Both the position numbers and the translations under genes were made by a program. Below are positions 1 through 7,552 of a stretch of DNA of 32,991 nucleotides, piece by piece (within the stretch, counting starts at the first letter, position 1; each line of letters opens with the position of its first letter). Source of the DNA: Oscillospiraceae bacterium (lineage in GTDB: Bacteria > Bacillota > Clostridia > Oscillospirales > CAG-272); assembly GCA_015064785.1 (NCBI GenBank), contig SVRM01000041.1, forward strand, positions 1-32,991, given 5' to 3'. The notes beneath the pieces are model-generated. The model ran no database searches. It was not told the origin of the DNA and worked only from the letters and a program-made list of their open reading frames with translations.

Positions 1-1085
1 AATCCGACAACCACGCAGTCCTCCTCCGTACGCAGAATGCCCATATTGCAGGACGATTCCACCAGCTCCGGCATGTCCTCACACATGGTGACAATGCCGT
101 TCGGTGTCAGATTCAGAATGCCCAGCTCCACATCAGTGTCAGCTGCCGTCATCGCACGGACACAGCCCCGGTCATAGGAAGCCGTGATCTGTCCCTGAAC
201 ACGGTCGTCACGGGAAAGCACCGCCATCTGCTCTGCACAAAGCGTGTCAAGTGCGGTCTTCACCGCTTCTGCGGCACCTGCATGATAGGCAATGATTGCG
301 GTACAATCGCGCGGAATGGCGTTGTCCATATTGCCGCCGGCAAGAGAAACAATGCGGATCGGCGCGGTCTTTTTCAGACTTGCAAGGATATGACCGACAA
401 TCCGGTGCGCATTGGCGCGCGGCATATGAATTTCAGCCCCTGAGTGACCGCCCTTCAAACCGCAGACGCGGATTTCTGCGGTCATCGCATCGATTTCTTC
501 ATACGTCACAGGACGGTGCATATCGGCACGGACACCGCCGGCACAGCTGACCGTGCAGACACCGTCCGCCTCAGAGTCGAGATTGTAAAGCAGCTTCGCA
601 CGGATGTCGGAGTAATCAAATCCACCGGCACCGCCCAATCCGACCTCCTCCTGTACCGTAAACAGGCATTCCAGTTCCGGATGCGGCAGGCTGTCATCAG
701 CGAGAATTGCCATCATCATGGCAACGGCAATACCGTCATCACCGCCGAGTGTGGTTCCATCGGCACGGATCCAGCCGTCCTCGACAACCAGTGTCAGCGG
801 ATCACGCAAAAAATCGTGTTCCTTGTCCGCACGCTTGACACAAACCATGTCAGTGTGTCCTTGCAGCATGACGACAGGTTCCGTCTCATAACCTTCTGAT
901 GCCGGTTTGCGAATCAGGACATTGTGCATGTCGTCCCGACGATACGCAAGACCGTGTTCGTCTGCAAATGCGCACAAAAAATCTGCTGCCGCTGTTTCGT
1001 TGTACGAGCCGTGCGGAATGGCACACAACTGTTCAAAATAATCAAATACCGCTGCTGGACGGTATCCTTCCAATACTCTTTTCAT
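1..1085 (-). CDS. pepD: Aminoacyl-histidine dipeptidase PepD (M20C), 3' end cut by window edge
   Basis: Cytoplasmic di-zinc metallopeptidase of the PepD/Xaa-His dipeptidase family, which hydrolyses dipeptides and some other short peptides. The frame is open from the ATG at 1085 to the left edge, giving 361 codons of the roughly 480 usual for the family, so the C-terminal quarter is missing. Visible metal-site motifs are GHTDMV (His77, Asp79), LGGDDGIA (Asp115/116) and FTVQEEVG (Glu146/147), followed by the lid-domain motif GGHSGAEI. The start is supported by a GAAAGG sequence 9-12 bases upstream. It lies downstream of the VTC-DUF4956 pair, separated by a strong hairpin at 1118-1144, so it is probably its own transcription unit. 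Identification rests on motifs read from the translation and is firm at family level; substrate range is inferred. Confidence 0.9.
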   Translation of the reverse strand, partial: MKRVLEGYRPAAVFDYFEQLCAIPHGSYNETAAADFLCAFADEHGLAYRRDDMHNVLIRKPASEGYETEPVVMLQGHTDMVCVKRADKEHDFLRDPLTLVVEDGWIRADGTTLGGDDGIAVAMMMAILADDSLPHPELECLFTVQEEVGLGGAGGFDYSDIRAKLLYNLDSEADGVCTVSCAGGVRADMHRPVTYEEIDAMTAEIRVCGLKGGHSGAEIHMPRANAHRIVGHILASLKKTAPIRIVSLAGGNMDNAIPRDCTAIIAYHAGAAEAVKTALDTLCAEQMAVLSRDDRVQGQITASYDRGCVRAMTAADTDVELGILNLTPNGIVTMCEDMPELVESSCNMGILRTEEDCVVVG

Positions 1086-1117
1086 GATATGGTACCTTTC
1101 TCTGAAAAAATGATAAG

Positions 1118-1144
1118 ACAGGGGCATCACGAAAATGCCCCTGT
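1118..1144 (-). terminator. Hairpin between DUF4956 gene and pepD, probable terminator
   Basis: Perfect 10-bp inverted repeat (1118-1127 and 1135-1144) with a 7-base loop. On the minus strand it starts 15 bases after the DUF4956 stop. The T-run follows about 7 bases after the stem (six T at 1105-1110), so it is an imperfect intrinsic terminator and might also attenuate pepD. Confidence 0.6.
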
Positions 1145-1158
1145 GATTATGTATGTAT

Positions 1159-1821
1159 TTATGCTATGTAATCGCCGTTGTAGCTGACCAGCGTCACATC
1201 GGCAACACCGGGAATCTTGCGCAGATCATTGACAAATGCAGTTTCCGCGCCGGCAAGACGGACTTCCACCGTCAATTCCACGCCCGCATCGGTCACAGTC
1301 TTGGACTTGAGTGCCTGACGCTTGACGGATGCCGCAATCGCCTTCTGCACATTGTCCTCTGCGGCATCATTTGCCGCATGAAGCACAAGGATGTACGGTT
1401 TGGTCGCAGGTGCGCGGCCGGACAGGAAATGGAATGCGACAAGAACCGCACCCACAAAAATCGCACCGATCAGTGCCACGGGAATCATACCCGCACCGAT
1501 GACAATACCCTCCGAGATTGCCCAGAACAAAAAGGCAATTTCCATCGGTTCCTTTACCGCGGAACGGAAACGGACGATGGACAGCGCACCAACCATACCG
1601 AGCGACAGAATGACGGACTGGGTCACTGCCAGAATCGCAACATTGGTGATGAGCGTCATTGCGACAAGCGATACACCGAAGCTGCGGGAATACATGACAC
1701 CCGCAAACGTCATACGGTAAATCGCATAAATGAACAGCCCCATCAGAAGGGATACGGCAAATGCAAGAATGATATCGATATAATTAATTTCTGCAAATTT
1801 TGCAATGAATGTAGACGGCAT
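1159..1821 (-). CDS. DUF4956 integral membrane protein
   Basis: A 220-residue membrane protein matching the DUF4956 family. The N-terminal 135 residues hold about four hydrophobic helices (roughly 13-37, 45-70, 95-112, 114-135), with the conserved family stretch LGMVGALSIVRFRSAVKEP between them. The C-terminal 85 residues form a soluble domain resembling the regulatory tail of MgtC-like proteins. Molecular function is unknown. It lies 24 bases downstream of the VTC-domain gene in the same direction, so the two are very probably co-transcribed. This VTC/DUF4956 pairing recurs in bacteria, often together with a CotH-type kinase gene, which is not seen here. The start at 1821 is the first ATG and keeps the whole first helix. 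A link to polyphosphate or to cell-surface phosphorylation is inference from the partner gene only. Confidence 0.85.
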   Translation of the reverse strand: MPSTFIAKFAEINYIDIILAFAVSLLMGLFIYAIYRMTFAGVMYSRSFGVSLVAMTLITNVAILAVTQSVILSLGMVGALSIVRFRSAVKEPMEIAFLFWAISEGIVIGAGMIPVALIGAIFVGAVLVAFHFLSGRAPATKPYILVLHAANDAAEDNVQKAIAASVKRQALKSKTVTDAGVELTVEVRLAGAETAFVNDLRKIPGVADVTLVSYNGDYIA

Positions 1822-1845
1822 GTGAAAAATCCTCCGTATGTAGTT

Positions 1846-2544
1846 TCAATCAAATCTTCTGCTGATTTCGTATTTGGAAAACGGTGAAGAACGGCAGTCG
1901 GGCGTTTGCAGAAGCGCTTCAACGTGTCCGGGCAGGAACGCATTGTACTTGACTTCCAGAATACAGATCGGTTCCTCGGATACGGCATCGCACGGCACCG
2001 TCGGAAGATCGGTATTGAGAAAATCCACTGCCCGCAGGCCGGAATGAATGTTGTAATCCAGCGTAATTCTCGTATCTGCCACAGGGCATACAAACGTCTT
2101 TCTGGTGTAGTCGACAACCGATTTGGGCGCCAATCCATACAGTTTGATCTTTGCATAAAATTCACGCATCAACTCCTCGTCGGATGTGGCCAGAAACGCA
2201 ATGTCACCTGCCAGAATCTGCGCACACTGCGCACGTGTAATCAGACAGGACTGCTTGTCTGTCAGCCGGTTGATCTTGCTCTTTTTCTCCAATCGGATAT
2301 ATCCGGTGTCGAGATTGTAATACCGCAGCCGGAATTTTTCTCTCCGCGCAAGTCCCTCCGTTTTTTCCTTCAGCGCCTTGTCCTGCGCATTGTCAAAATA
2401 CAGGGAACGGATATCGTAAGTACCGTCTGCACCTGCGTGACTGTCGAAGGCAAGCACCGCAGACAGCCGCCGATCGAGCTGTGTCATCTGAAACCGGTCG
2501 ATCACATATTTGATTTCATGCCGATATCGCGGCGTCAGCAACAC
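1846..2544 (-). CDS. VTC-domain protein (polyphosphate polymerase-like)
   Basis: A 232-residue cytoplasmic protein of the VTC family, the tunnel-fold domain that in yeast Vtc4 makes polyphosphate from ATP. Signature segments are RHEIKYVI (residues 8-15), RSLYFDN (46-52), KFRLRYYN (70-77), IRLEKKSK (83-90) and ILEVKYN near the C-terminus. These supply the basic and acidic residues that line the tunnel in the family. It is a single domain without the SPX domain of the yeast protein. The start is taken as GTG at 2544 because GGAAAGGG lies 8 bases upstream; the nearby ATG is in another frame. It is first of a two-gene unit with the DUF4956 membrane protein. Polyphosphate synthesis is the family expectation; activity of this bacterial short form is inferred. 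Confidence 0.88.
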   Translation of the reverse strand: MLLTPRYRHEIKYVIDRFQMTQLDRRLSAVLAFDSHAGADGTYDIRSLYFDNAQDKALKEKTEGLARREKFRLRYYNLDTGYIRLEKKSKINRLTDKQSCLITRAQCAQILAGDIAFLATSDEELMREFYAKIKLYGLAPKSVVDYTRKTFVCPVADTRITLDYNIHSGLRAVDFLNTDLPTVPCDAVSEEPICILEVKYNAFLPGHVEALLQTPDCRSSPFSKYEISRRFD

Positions 2545-2649
2545 GCATCACACCCTTTCCGATGAGCCGAATGCTCTTTTTAACAGTATACCGCACTTAT
2601 ATGTCGAATTTGTGAACAAACAGTGGTATTTGATGAAAAAACAAAAGTA

Positions 2650-2692
2650 TTTTTTGCATTTTCTCCAAATCCGGATACAGTTATGCAAAAAA
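2650..2692. repeat. AT-rich inverted repeat at the radA 3' end
   Basis: Arms TTTTTTGCAT (2650-2659) and ATGCAAAAAA (2683-2692) are exact reverse complements, with a 23-base spacer. The right arm overlaps the last codons and stop of radA. The T-tract comes first and the A-tract last, the reverse of an ordinary intrinsic terminator. It could still fold in the RNA from either strand, and the minus strand continues T-rich beyond it. Function unclear. Confidence 0.45.
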
Positions 2693-4072
2693 GCTCAGCG
2701 TTTCAAAAATACTGTTGACGGGGAACACATCCACGCCGTCGATGTTCAGATTTTTCATCTCGGCATTCTTCTTCGGAACGACAATCCGGTTGAAGCCCAG
2801 CCGCGCACATTCTCTGACACGCTGCTCAATCCCGCCGACTGCACGTACCTCACCCGCAAGTCCCAGCTCGCCGATGGCGACGAGATCGTCGGGCAGAACC
2901 TTGTCCTTCAGCGAGGAAATCAGCGCAAGTGCCACGGAAAGGTCCGCCGCCGGTTCCTCCAGACGCAGACCGCCGATGACATTGAGGTAAGCATCGTTTG
3001 CCGAGAACCGCAGACCGAGCCGCTTTTCCAGCACCGCAAGGATCATTTGCAGACGGTTGTAATCAATACCGGTTGAGGAGCGTCTGGGTGACGGGAAAAA
3101 GGTCTGCGTCACCAGCGCCTGAATCTCGGCGACAATCGGGCGCGAGCCTTCAATGACACAGACCGCACAGTTGCCTGATACCCCCTGCGGCCGTCCGGAC
3201 AGAAGCATCTCCGACGGATTTTCCACTTCATTGAGACCCTTGTCCGTCATTTCAAAGACGCCGATTTCATTGGTTGAGCCGTAGCGATTCTTAATGGCTC
3301 GGATGATACGGTAGGACTGCTGCCGTTCTCCTTCAAAATAGACAACCGCATCGACCATATGCTCCAGCACCTTCGGACCGGCAATACCGCCCTCCTTGTT
3401 GACATGACCGACGAGAATGACGGAAATCCCTTCGTTCTTCGCTTTGTGAATCAGCGCCATTGCCGCTTCCTTGACCTGTGTCACGGAGCCGGGCGCGGAG
3501 TTGATTTCGTCATTGTAGATGGTCTGAATGGAGTCGACAATCAGCACATCGGGCTTCAGCTTGTCTGCCTGCCGCAGGATGTTGCGGATGTTCGTTTCAA
3601 TGCACAGATACAGGTTCGAGCCGGACACCTCCAGACGCTTTGCGCGGAGCTTCAGCTGTCCCTGCGATTCCTCCCCGGAAACATACAGCACGCGGCGGTT
3701 CTGTCCGAGCGTCGCCGACACCTGCATCAGCATAGTCGACTTGCCAATACCCGGTTCACCGGACAGAAGCACAACCGAACCGAGCACCAGGCCGCCGCCA
3801 AGCACACGGTCAAGCTCACCCAGTCCCGTTTCCGTCCGCATGTAGGTCGGAATTTCCAGCGCGTCAAACGGAATTGCGTCCGCACCGGTATCCACCGCAG
3901 AGGAAAACAGCGCATGACGGGCAGAAGCCTTTCCCTGCGCCGCCGTTTCGGTCAGATATTCCTCCTGCTCTTCCATGGAATTCCACGCGCCGCAGGACGG
4001 GCATTTCCCCATCCATTTTGTCGTTTTATATTCGCACTCAGTACAGATAAAGATACTTTTGGGTCCTTTCAT
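2681..4072 (-). CDS. radA: DNA repair protein RadA
   Basis: RadA (Sms), 463 residues, the usual family length. It is a RecA-like ATPase that drives branch migration of recombination intermediates. In order: a C4 zinc finger (Cys10, 13, 24, 27); Walker A GEPGIGKST with Lys111; Walker B VLIVDSIQT; the RadA signature KNRYGS; and a C-terminal Lon-protease-like domain lacking protease activity in this family. The start is ATG 4072, not the longer upstream frame, because the protein then begins at the zinc finger and an AAAGGAG lies about 10 bases upstream. This ATG shares bases with the stop of the upstream amidase gene (ATGA), so translation is probably coupled. The longer frame would add 43 residues read from inside the amidase gene. 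Confidence 0.97.
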   Translation of the reverse strand: MKGPKSIFICTECEYKTTKWMGKCPSCGAWNSMEEQEEYLTETAAQGKASARHALFSSAVDTGADAIPFDALEIPTYMRTETGLGELDRVLGGGLVLGSVVLLSGEPGIGKSTMLMQVSATLGQNRRVLYVSGEESQGQLKLRAKRLEVSGSNLYLCIETNIRNILRQADKLKPDVLIVDSIQTIYNDEINSAPGSVTQVKEAAMALIHKAKNEGISVILVGHVNKEGGIAGPKVLEHMVDAVVYFEGERQQSYRIIRAIKNRYGSTNEIGVFEMTDKGLNEVENPSEMLLSGRPQGVSGNCAVCVIEGSRPIVAEIQALVTQTFFPSPRRSSTGIDYNRLQMILAVLEKRLGLRFSANDAYLNVIGGLRLEEPAADLSVALALISSLKDKVLPDDLVAIGELGLAGEVRAVGGIEQRVRECARLGFNRIVVPKKNAEMKNLNIDGVDVFPVNSIFETLSFFA

Positions 4073-4827
4073 TGCACGGATGACTCCTTTTGATTCGTTA
4101 AATATTCGAGAATTCCGACGCACAGCACAGCCGCAGTCTGCTCCCGGTATTCCGCGGTCATCAGACGTGCCGCTTCCGTCGGATTGGACAGAAAACCGCA
4201 TTCAGCAAGCACTGTGGTTCCGTCGGCACGGTCGAGCAGATAGATTGATGCATCCGCCGCCCGGCAGACGCGGTTGTTCTCCGGCTGTAAGTACCGGCGG
4301 CAGCTGTCGCGCAGGCACTGCGCAAGCACCTCCGACGACGGATCGTTCAGAGAGTAGAACAGCTGCATCCCACAGCAGCGCGGGTCGGAAAAGGTATTCA
4401 TATGGATCGATAGGAAGACAGCATCGGGATACTGCTGGCGTACTGCAAGACGGTTTTTCAGATCCGCCATCTTCCGGTGACCCGTGGCAGCACCGTCGTA
4501 CAGTCCGTCATCACCGGTTCTGGTATAAATCACATCGATGCCGCACGCCCGGAGCATATCGCCAAGCGTCAGCGCAATCGACAGATTCAGCGATTTCTCT
4601 GCCGCACCGGCAGCCGAGACTGCCCCGCCGTCCTCACCGCCGTGACCTGCATCCAGAATCACCATCGGACGCGGCTGGTTTGTGACAGGCTCCGATACCG
4701 CAGCCGACGTCCCGGTCAGACCGGTCATACAGTCATACAATTCCGTACCGCCAAACGACAGCACCGCACCGCAGAAACATCCCAAAACCAAAGCACAGGA
4801 CAACAGTCCCCCGATCCGTTTTCTCAT
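4069..4827 (-). CDS. N-acetylmuramoyl-L-alanine amidase (Amidase_3, CwlD-like)
   Basis: Exported peptidoglycan amidase of 252 residues that cleaves between N-acetylmuramic acid and L-alanine. Residues 1-28 form a hydrophobic signal or anchor segment with an RKR start. The catalytic domain begins near residue 54. Expected zinc ligands are present as DAGHGG (His62), Glu77 and SIHMN (His142), and the catalytic glutamate as AECGFLSN (Glu209). Length and layout resemble CwlD, the sporulation amidase that makes muramic delta-lactam in the spore cortex, but a vegetative role cannot be excluded. A GAGG lies just upstream of ATG 4827. The last codon overlaps the radA start by ATGA. Family assignment is firm; the CwlD role is inference. 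Confidence 0.92.
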   Translation of the reverse strand: MRKRIGGLLSCALVLGCFCGAVLSFGGTELYDCMTGLTGTSAAVSEPVTNQPRPMVILDAGHGGEDGGAVSAAGAAEKSLNLSIALTLGDMLRACGIDVIYTRTGDDGLYDGAATGHRKMADLKNRLAVRQQYPDAVFLSIHMNTFSDPRCCGMQLFYSLNDPSSEVLAQCLRDSCRRYLQPENNRVCRAADASIYLLDRADGTTVLAECGFLSNPTEAARLMTAEYREQTAAVLCVGILEYLTNQKESSVQ

Positions 4828-4892
4828 GCATCCCTCGTCCCTTCTGCCAATCGATATCGCATCTTATGCCGCGAGGGATGGGATTATGACGG

Positions 4893-4921
4893 AAAAACAG
4901 GACGCCGTGGGTACAGCGTCC
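4893..4921 (-). terminator. Intrinsic terminator after the small membrane protein gene
   Basis: On the minus strand, GGACGC and GCGTCC arms (4916-4921 and 4900-4905) are followed by CTG and a run of five T (4893-4897). It lies 37 bases past the stop of the gene at 4958-5515 and isolates it from the amidase-radA unit. Confidence 0.65.
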
Positions 4922-4957
4922 GGTCATCATCGGAAATATTGCAGTTGCAGAAAATGC

Positions 4958-5515
4958 TCAGCGTGTTTCGTCCTTCAAGTTTGGCTTGATGCCAAACAGC
5001 CCAAGAATACGAAAGTTGCGGTTGCCGAGCATATAGCCGACCTGCGCTACAATGGGTGCGGGCAGACAGACCAGAATCCATGCAATCGGATTGTAGGGAC
5101 TGTACAGCGTAATCAGACCAAGGTACATTGCATGAAGACCGCGGGACAGGACATTGACAACCGCATAGACATTCCCTGCCGCCTCGGTTGTCTGCGTATA
5201 CGGATAGGTAATGAGCATGATGATTGCAAAAAGAATCATGGGAATATAAGAAATCAGAGAAACGACCAGACCGCGCACCGGTGTCTTCTTCCGGCGTCCG
5301 GCATCCTCCTGAATGCGATCCTTTCCACCGATCTCCCAGAACATGTAGTATGTCAGAAACAGATAAAAGCCGATGGAGAACAGCGAGCCGATCAGAAGCA
5401 TCGTTTCATTCTGCATCGTGGCAAACGCGATCATCAGACCGAACATGGTGATGGCGACCTGATTGAGAATACACTTGACAATATTGTATGAATTTGCTTT
5501 CCAGAATTCTTTCAT
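4958..5515 (-). CDS. Small integral membrane protein, function unknown
   Basis: A 185-residue protein I do not recognise. Four or five hydrophobic helices are visible: about 17-33, 38-62, 82-105, 118-137 and 143-163. A basic cytoplasmic-type loop around residues 66-80 (GGKDRIQEDAGRRKKTP) separates the first and second helix pairs. No enzyme motif or signal-peptidase site is apparent. It is transcribed alone: a good promoter lies at 5567-5595 and a terminator follows the stop. The only purine-rich SD-like sequence (AAAGGA) is about 16 bases from ATG 5515, an unusually long spacing, so translation may be weak or the SD used may differ. Proteins of this type look lineage-restricted; no function is proposed. 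Confidence 0.75.
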   Translation of the reverse strand: MKEFWKANSYNIVKCILNQVAITMFGLMIAFATMQNETMLLIGSLFSIGFYLFLTYYMFWEIGGKDRIQEDAGRRKKTPVRGLVVSLISYIPMILFAIIMLITYPYTQTTEAAGNVYAVVNVLSRGLHAMYLGLITLYSPYNPIAWILVCLPAPIVAQVGYMLGNRNFRILGLFGIKPNLKDETR

Positions 5516-5566
5516 AATGGTATTGTTGGGTTCCTTTCTGCCAGTAAATCAATGGTGTATGGTTAC

Positions 5567-5595
5567 ATTGTACCGAATTTCAATGAACAAATCAA
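5567..5595 (-). promoter_or_regulatory. Sigma-A type promoter for the small membrane protein
   Basis: Minus strand TTGATT (5590-5595), 17-base spacer, TACAAT (5567-5572), about 50 bases ahead of the ATG at 5515. The match is good: four of six at -35 and five of six at -10. Confidence 0.65.
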
Positions 5596-5722
5596 GTATT
5601 TTTCCTTCTTTTTTCGCATATCACGAAAAATTTACATTTTATCCATGAAAAGCAGGAAAATTTTATATAATAAAGTGTTATAATAATATCATCAAATGCA
5701 GAATCGCGGAAAGGAGCTTCGC

Positions 5723-6754
5723 ATGGCAGATTACCATCCCATTGACATCACCGTCTACCCACAGATTTTTCAGCAGTTTGCTACCTATAAAACCGTCATT
5801 CAGGGGCGATCCCCGGCAACCGTGGAGGATTATCTGTCGGATCTGAGCCTGTTTTTCCGCGTATACAAATACCTGCGCTCCTCCCGTGCCGTGCCGCTTG
5901 AGGACATTTCCATTGACAACATTGATGTTCCGTTTCTGGAACAGGTCACGCGCAGTGAGGTTTTCGCTGTGTTCAATTATCTTGTCAACGAGCGAGGCAA
6001 CAAGGTCTGTGCCAGAGCGAGGAAGCTGTCTGCACTCAAATCCTTTTATAAATATCTGACCGTCACGGAAAAGCTGTTTGAGAACAATCCGGTACGCGAT
6101 ATCGAATCGCCCAAACAGTCCCAGAAGCTCCCGAAATATCTGACGCTGGAGGAATGCGTGCTGCTGCTCCGGACCATTGCAGCAGATGCGGACAGTCCAA
6201 CGCGCGACCGCGATTTTGCGATGGTCACGCTGTTTCTCAACTGCGGAATGCGTCTGTCGGAGCTGGTCGGGATCAGCACTACCGACATTGACCGCGATAT
6301 GAAAACCCTGCGCGTGCTCGGAAAGGGCAGTAAAGAGCGCATCATTTATCTCAACGATGCCTGCCGCGCCGCGCTGAATGCCTATCTTCCGATCCGTGCT
6401 GCAATGGCAGACCGCATCCGGCCGGAGGACAAACAGGCGTTGTTTTTAAGTACCCGCCGCAACCAGCGCATCAGCCAGAAAACCGTACAGTACATTGTCT
6501 ATAAATATCTGGACATGGCAGGGCTCGGACATAAAAAACTGTCCACCCACAAGCTCCGTCATACCGCCGCGACACTGATGTACCAGAGCGGCAGTGTTGA
6601 TATCCGTGTACTGAAGGATATCCTCGGACACGAACAGCTCAATACCACACAAATCTACACACATGTCTCCGACGCATCCATGCAGCGTGCCGTCGATGCC
6701 AATCCGCTGGCGAATCTCAAAATCAAAAAAACAGCAGCGGACAACGAGGACTAA
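5723..6754 (+). CDS. Tyrosine recombinase, XerC/XerD type
   Basis: A 343-residue site-specific recombinase. The N-terminal SAM-like DNA-binding domain covers roughly residues 10-125 and the catalytic domain 140-330. All active-site residues are present: Arg177 (GMRLSEL), Lys201 (GKGSKER), His276 and Arg279 (HKLRH), His303 (LGHEQL) and nucleophile Tyr312 (TQIYTH). Length and spacing fit chromosomal Xer proteins that resolve chromosome dimers. No attachment sites, excisionase or cargo genes flank it, which argues against a mobile-element integrase. The start is ATG 5723 because AAGGAG (5711-5716) lies 6 bases upstream; an in-frame ATG at 5696 lacks this. Whether it is the dif-acting enzyme or an orphan paralogue cannot be decided from sequence. 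Confidence 0.9.
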   Translation: MADYHPIDITVYPQIFQQFATYKTVIQGRSPATVEDYLSDLSLFFRVYKYLRSSRAVPLEDISIDNIDVPFLEQVTRSEVFAVFNYLVNERGNKVCARARKLSALKSFYKYLTVTEKLFENNPVRDIESPKQSQKLPKYLTLEECVLLLRTIAADADSPTRDRDFAMVTLFLNCGMRLSELVGISTTDIDRDMKTLRVLGKGSKERIIYLNDACRAALNAYLPIRAAMADRIRPEDKQALFLSTRRNQRISQKTVQYIVYKYLDMAGLGHKKLSTHKLRHTAATLMYQSGSVDIRVLKDILGHEQLNTTQIYTHVSDASMQRAVDANPLANLKIKKTAADNED

Positions 6755-6804
6755 TCCTTGCACAGGCATCATGCGTCTTTCAACTGGTTATCACACAATA
6801 CGGT

Positions 6805-6810
6805 TATAAT
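6805..6810 (+). promoter_or_regulatory. Possible -10 element for the two-component operon
   Basis: A perfect TATAAT lies 34 bases ahead of the response-regulator ATG. The sequence 17 bases upstream (AACTGG) is a poor -35, so either an activator is needed or the operon is read from the recombinase promoter. Confidence 0.4.
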
Positions 6811-6844
6811 TTCTGTTGTACAGAAAAGGAAAGGAACGAACATT

Positions 6845-7528
6845 ATGGAAAAAGCATACCGAATGCTCATCGTCGATGACGAAGAAAAAATCCGTGAACT
6901 GATCAAGAAATACGCGCTTTTTGAAGGCTATGAGGTCGAAGAATCCGGTGACGGCATGGATGCCGTTGAAAAATGCCGCAAGAATAACTACGATATCATC
7001 ATCATGGATATCATGATGCCGTTCCTCGACGGTTTTTCTGCCTGCAAGGAAATCCGCAAAACGAAGAATATCCCGGTCATCATGCTGTCTGCACGCGGCG
7101 AGGAATACGATCACATCCACGGCTTTGAGGTCGGTGTTGACGATTATGTCGACAAGCCCTTCTCTGCGAAGGAACTGATGATGCGTGTTTCCGCTGTCAT
7201 CAAGCGCACGGCACGACATGAGGAAAAGCAGGAACGCGAGGTTCTGACCTTTGAAGGTCTGACAGTCGACTTCACAGGACGGCTTGTCTACATCGACGGA
7301 CAGAAGATCGATATGACGCCCAAGGAATATGAGCTGTTCTTCTATCTGGTCAAGAACCGCGGCATTGCGCTGACCCGTGAAAAGCTCATCTGCGATGTCT
7401 GGGGTTACGATTTCTACGGTGACGACAGAACCCTTGATACGCACATCAAGCTCCTGCGCAAATCGCTCGGTGCATATGCCCGCTTCATCGTCACCCTGCG
7501 CGGTGTCGGCTATCGCTTTGAGGCATAA
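6845..7528 (+). CDS. OmpR/PhoB-family response regulator
   Basis: DNA-binding response regulator of 227 residues. The receiver domain (about 5-118) has the acidic pair Asp11/Asp12, the phospho-acceptor Asp55 in IIIMDIMMPFLDG, a conserved Ser/Thr region (IMLSARG) and the switch Lys in DKPFSAKEL. The C-terminal winged helix (about 130-227) has the usual MTPKEYELF, ALTREKL and TLDTHIKLLRKSL segments and ends in GVGYRF. The start at 6845 is chosen because AAAGGAA lies upstream and the receiver fold begins immediately; the longer frame from 6758 adds non-homologous residues. It is followed after 24 bases by its sensor kinase. Target genes are unknown; no obvious repeated operator was found nearby. 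Confidence 0.96.
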   Translation: MEKAYRMLIVDDEEKIRELIKKYALFEGYEVEESGDGMDAVEKCRKNNYDIIIMDIMMPFLDGFSACKEIRKTKNIPVIMLSARGEEYDHIHGFEVGVDDYVDKPFSAKELMMRVSAVIKRTARHEEKQEREVLTFEGLTVDFTGRLVYIDGQKIDMTPKEYELFFYLVKNRGIALTREKLICDVWGYDFYGDDRTLDTHIKLLRKSLGAYARFIVTLRGVGYRFEA

Positions 7529-7552
7529 GCGTCCCGGCGCTGACATCCGATC

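Noticed and set aside
4073..4201. Upstream extension of radA by 43 residues
   Set aside because: The extension is read from inside the amidase gene and does not resemble RadA; the ATG at 4072 has a ribosome site and starts at the zinc finger.
5600..5700. AT-rich stretch ahead of the recombinase as a possible dif or attachment site
   Set aside because: No match to the known Firmicutes dif pattern and no direct repeat elsewhere in the window; better explained as promoter DNA.
5723..6754. Recombinase as integrase of a mobile element
   Set aside because: No excisionase, relaxase, phage or cargo genes, no tRNA and no flanking direct repeats; the protein looks like chromosomal Xer.
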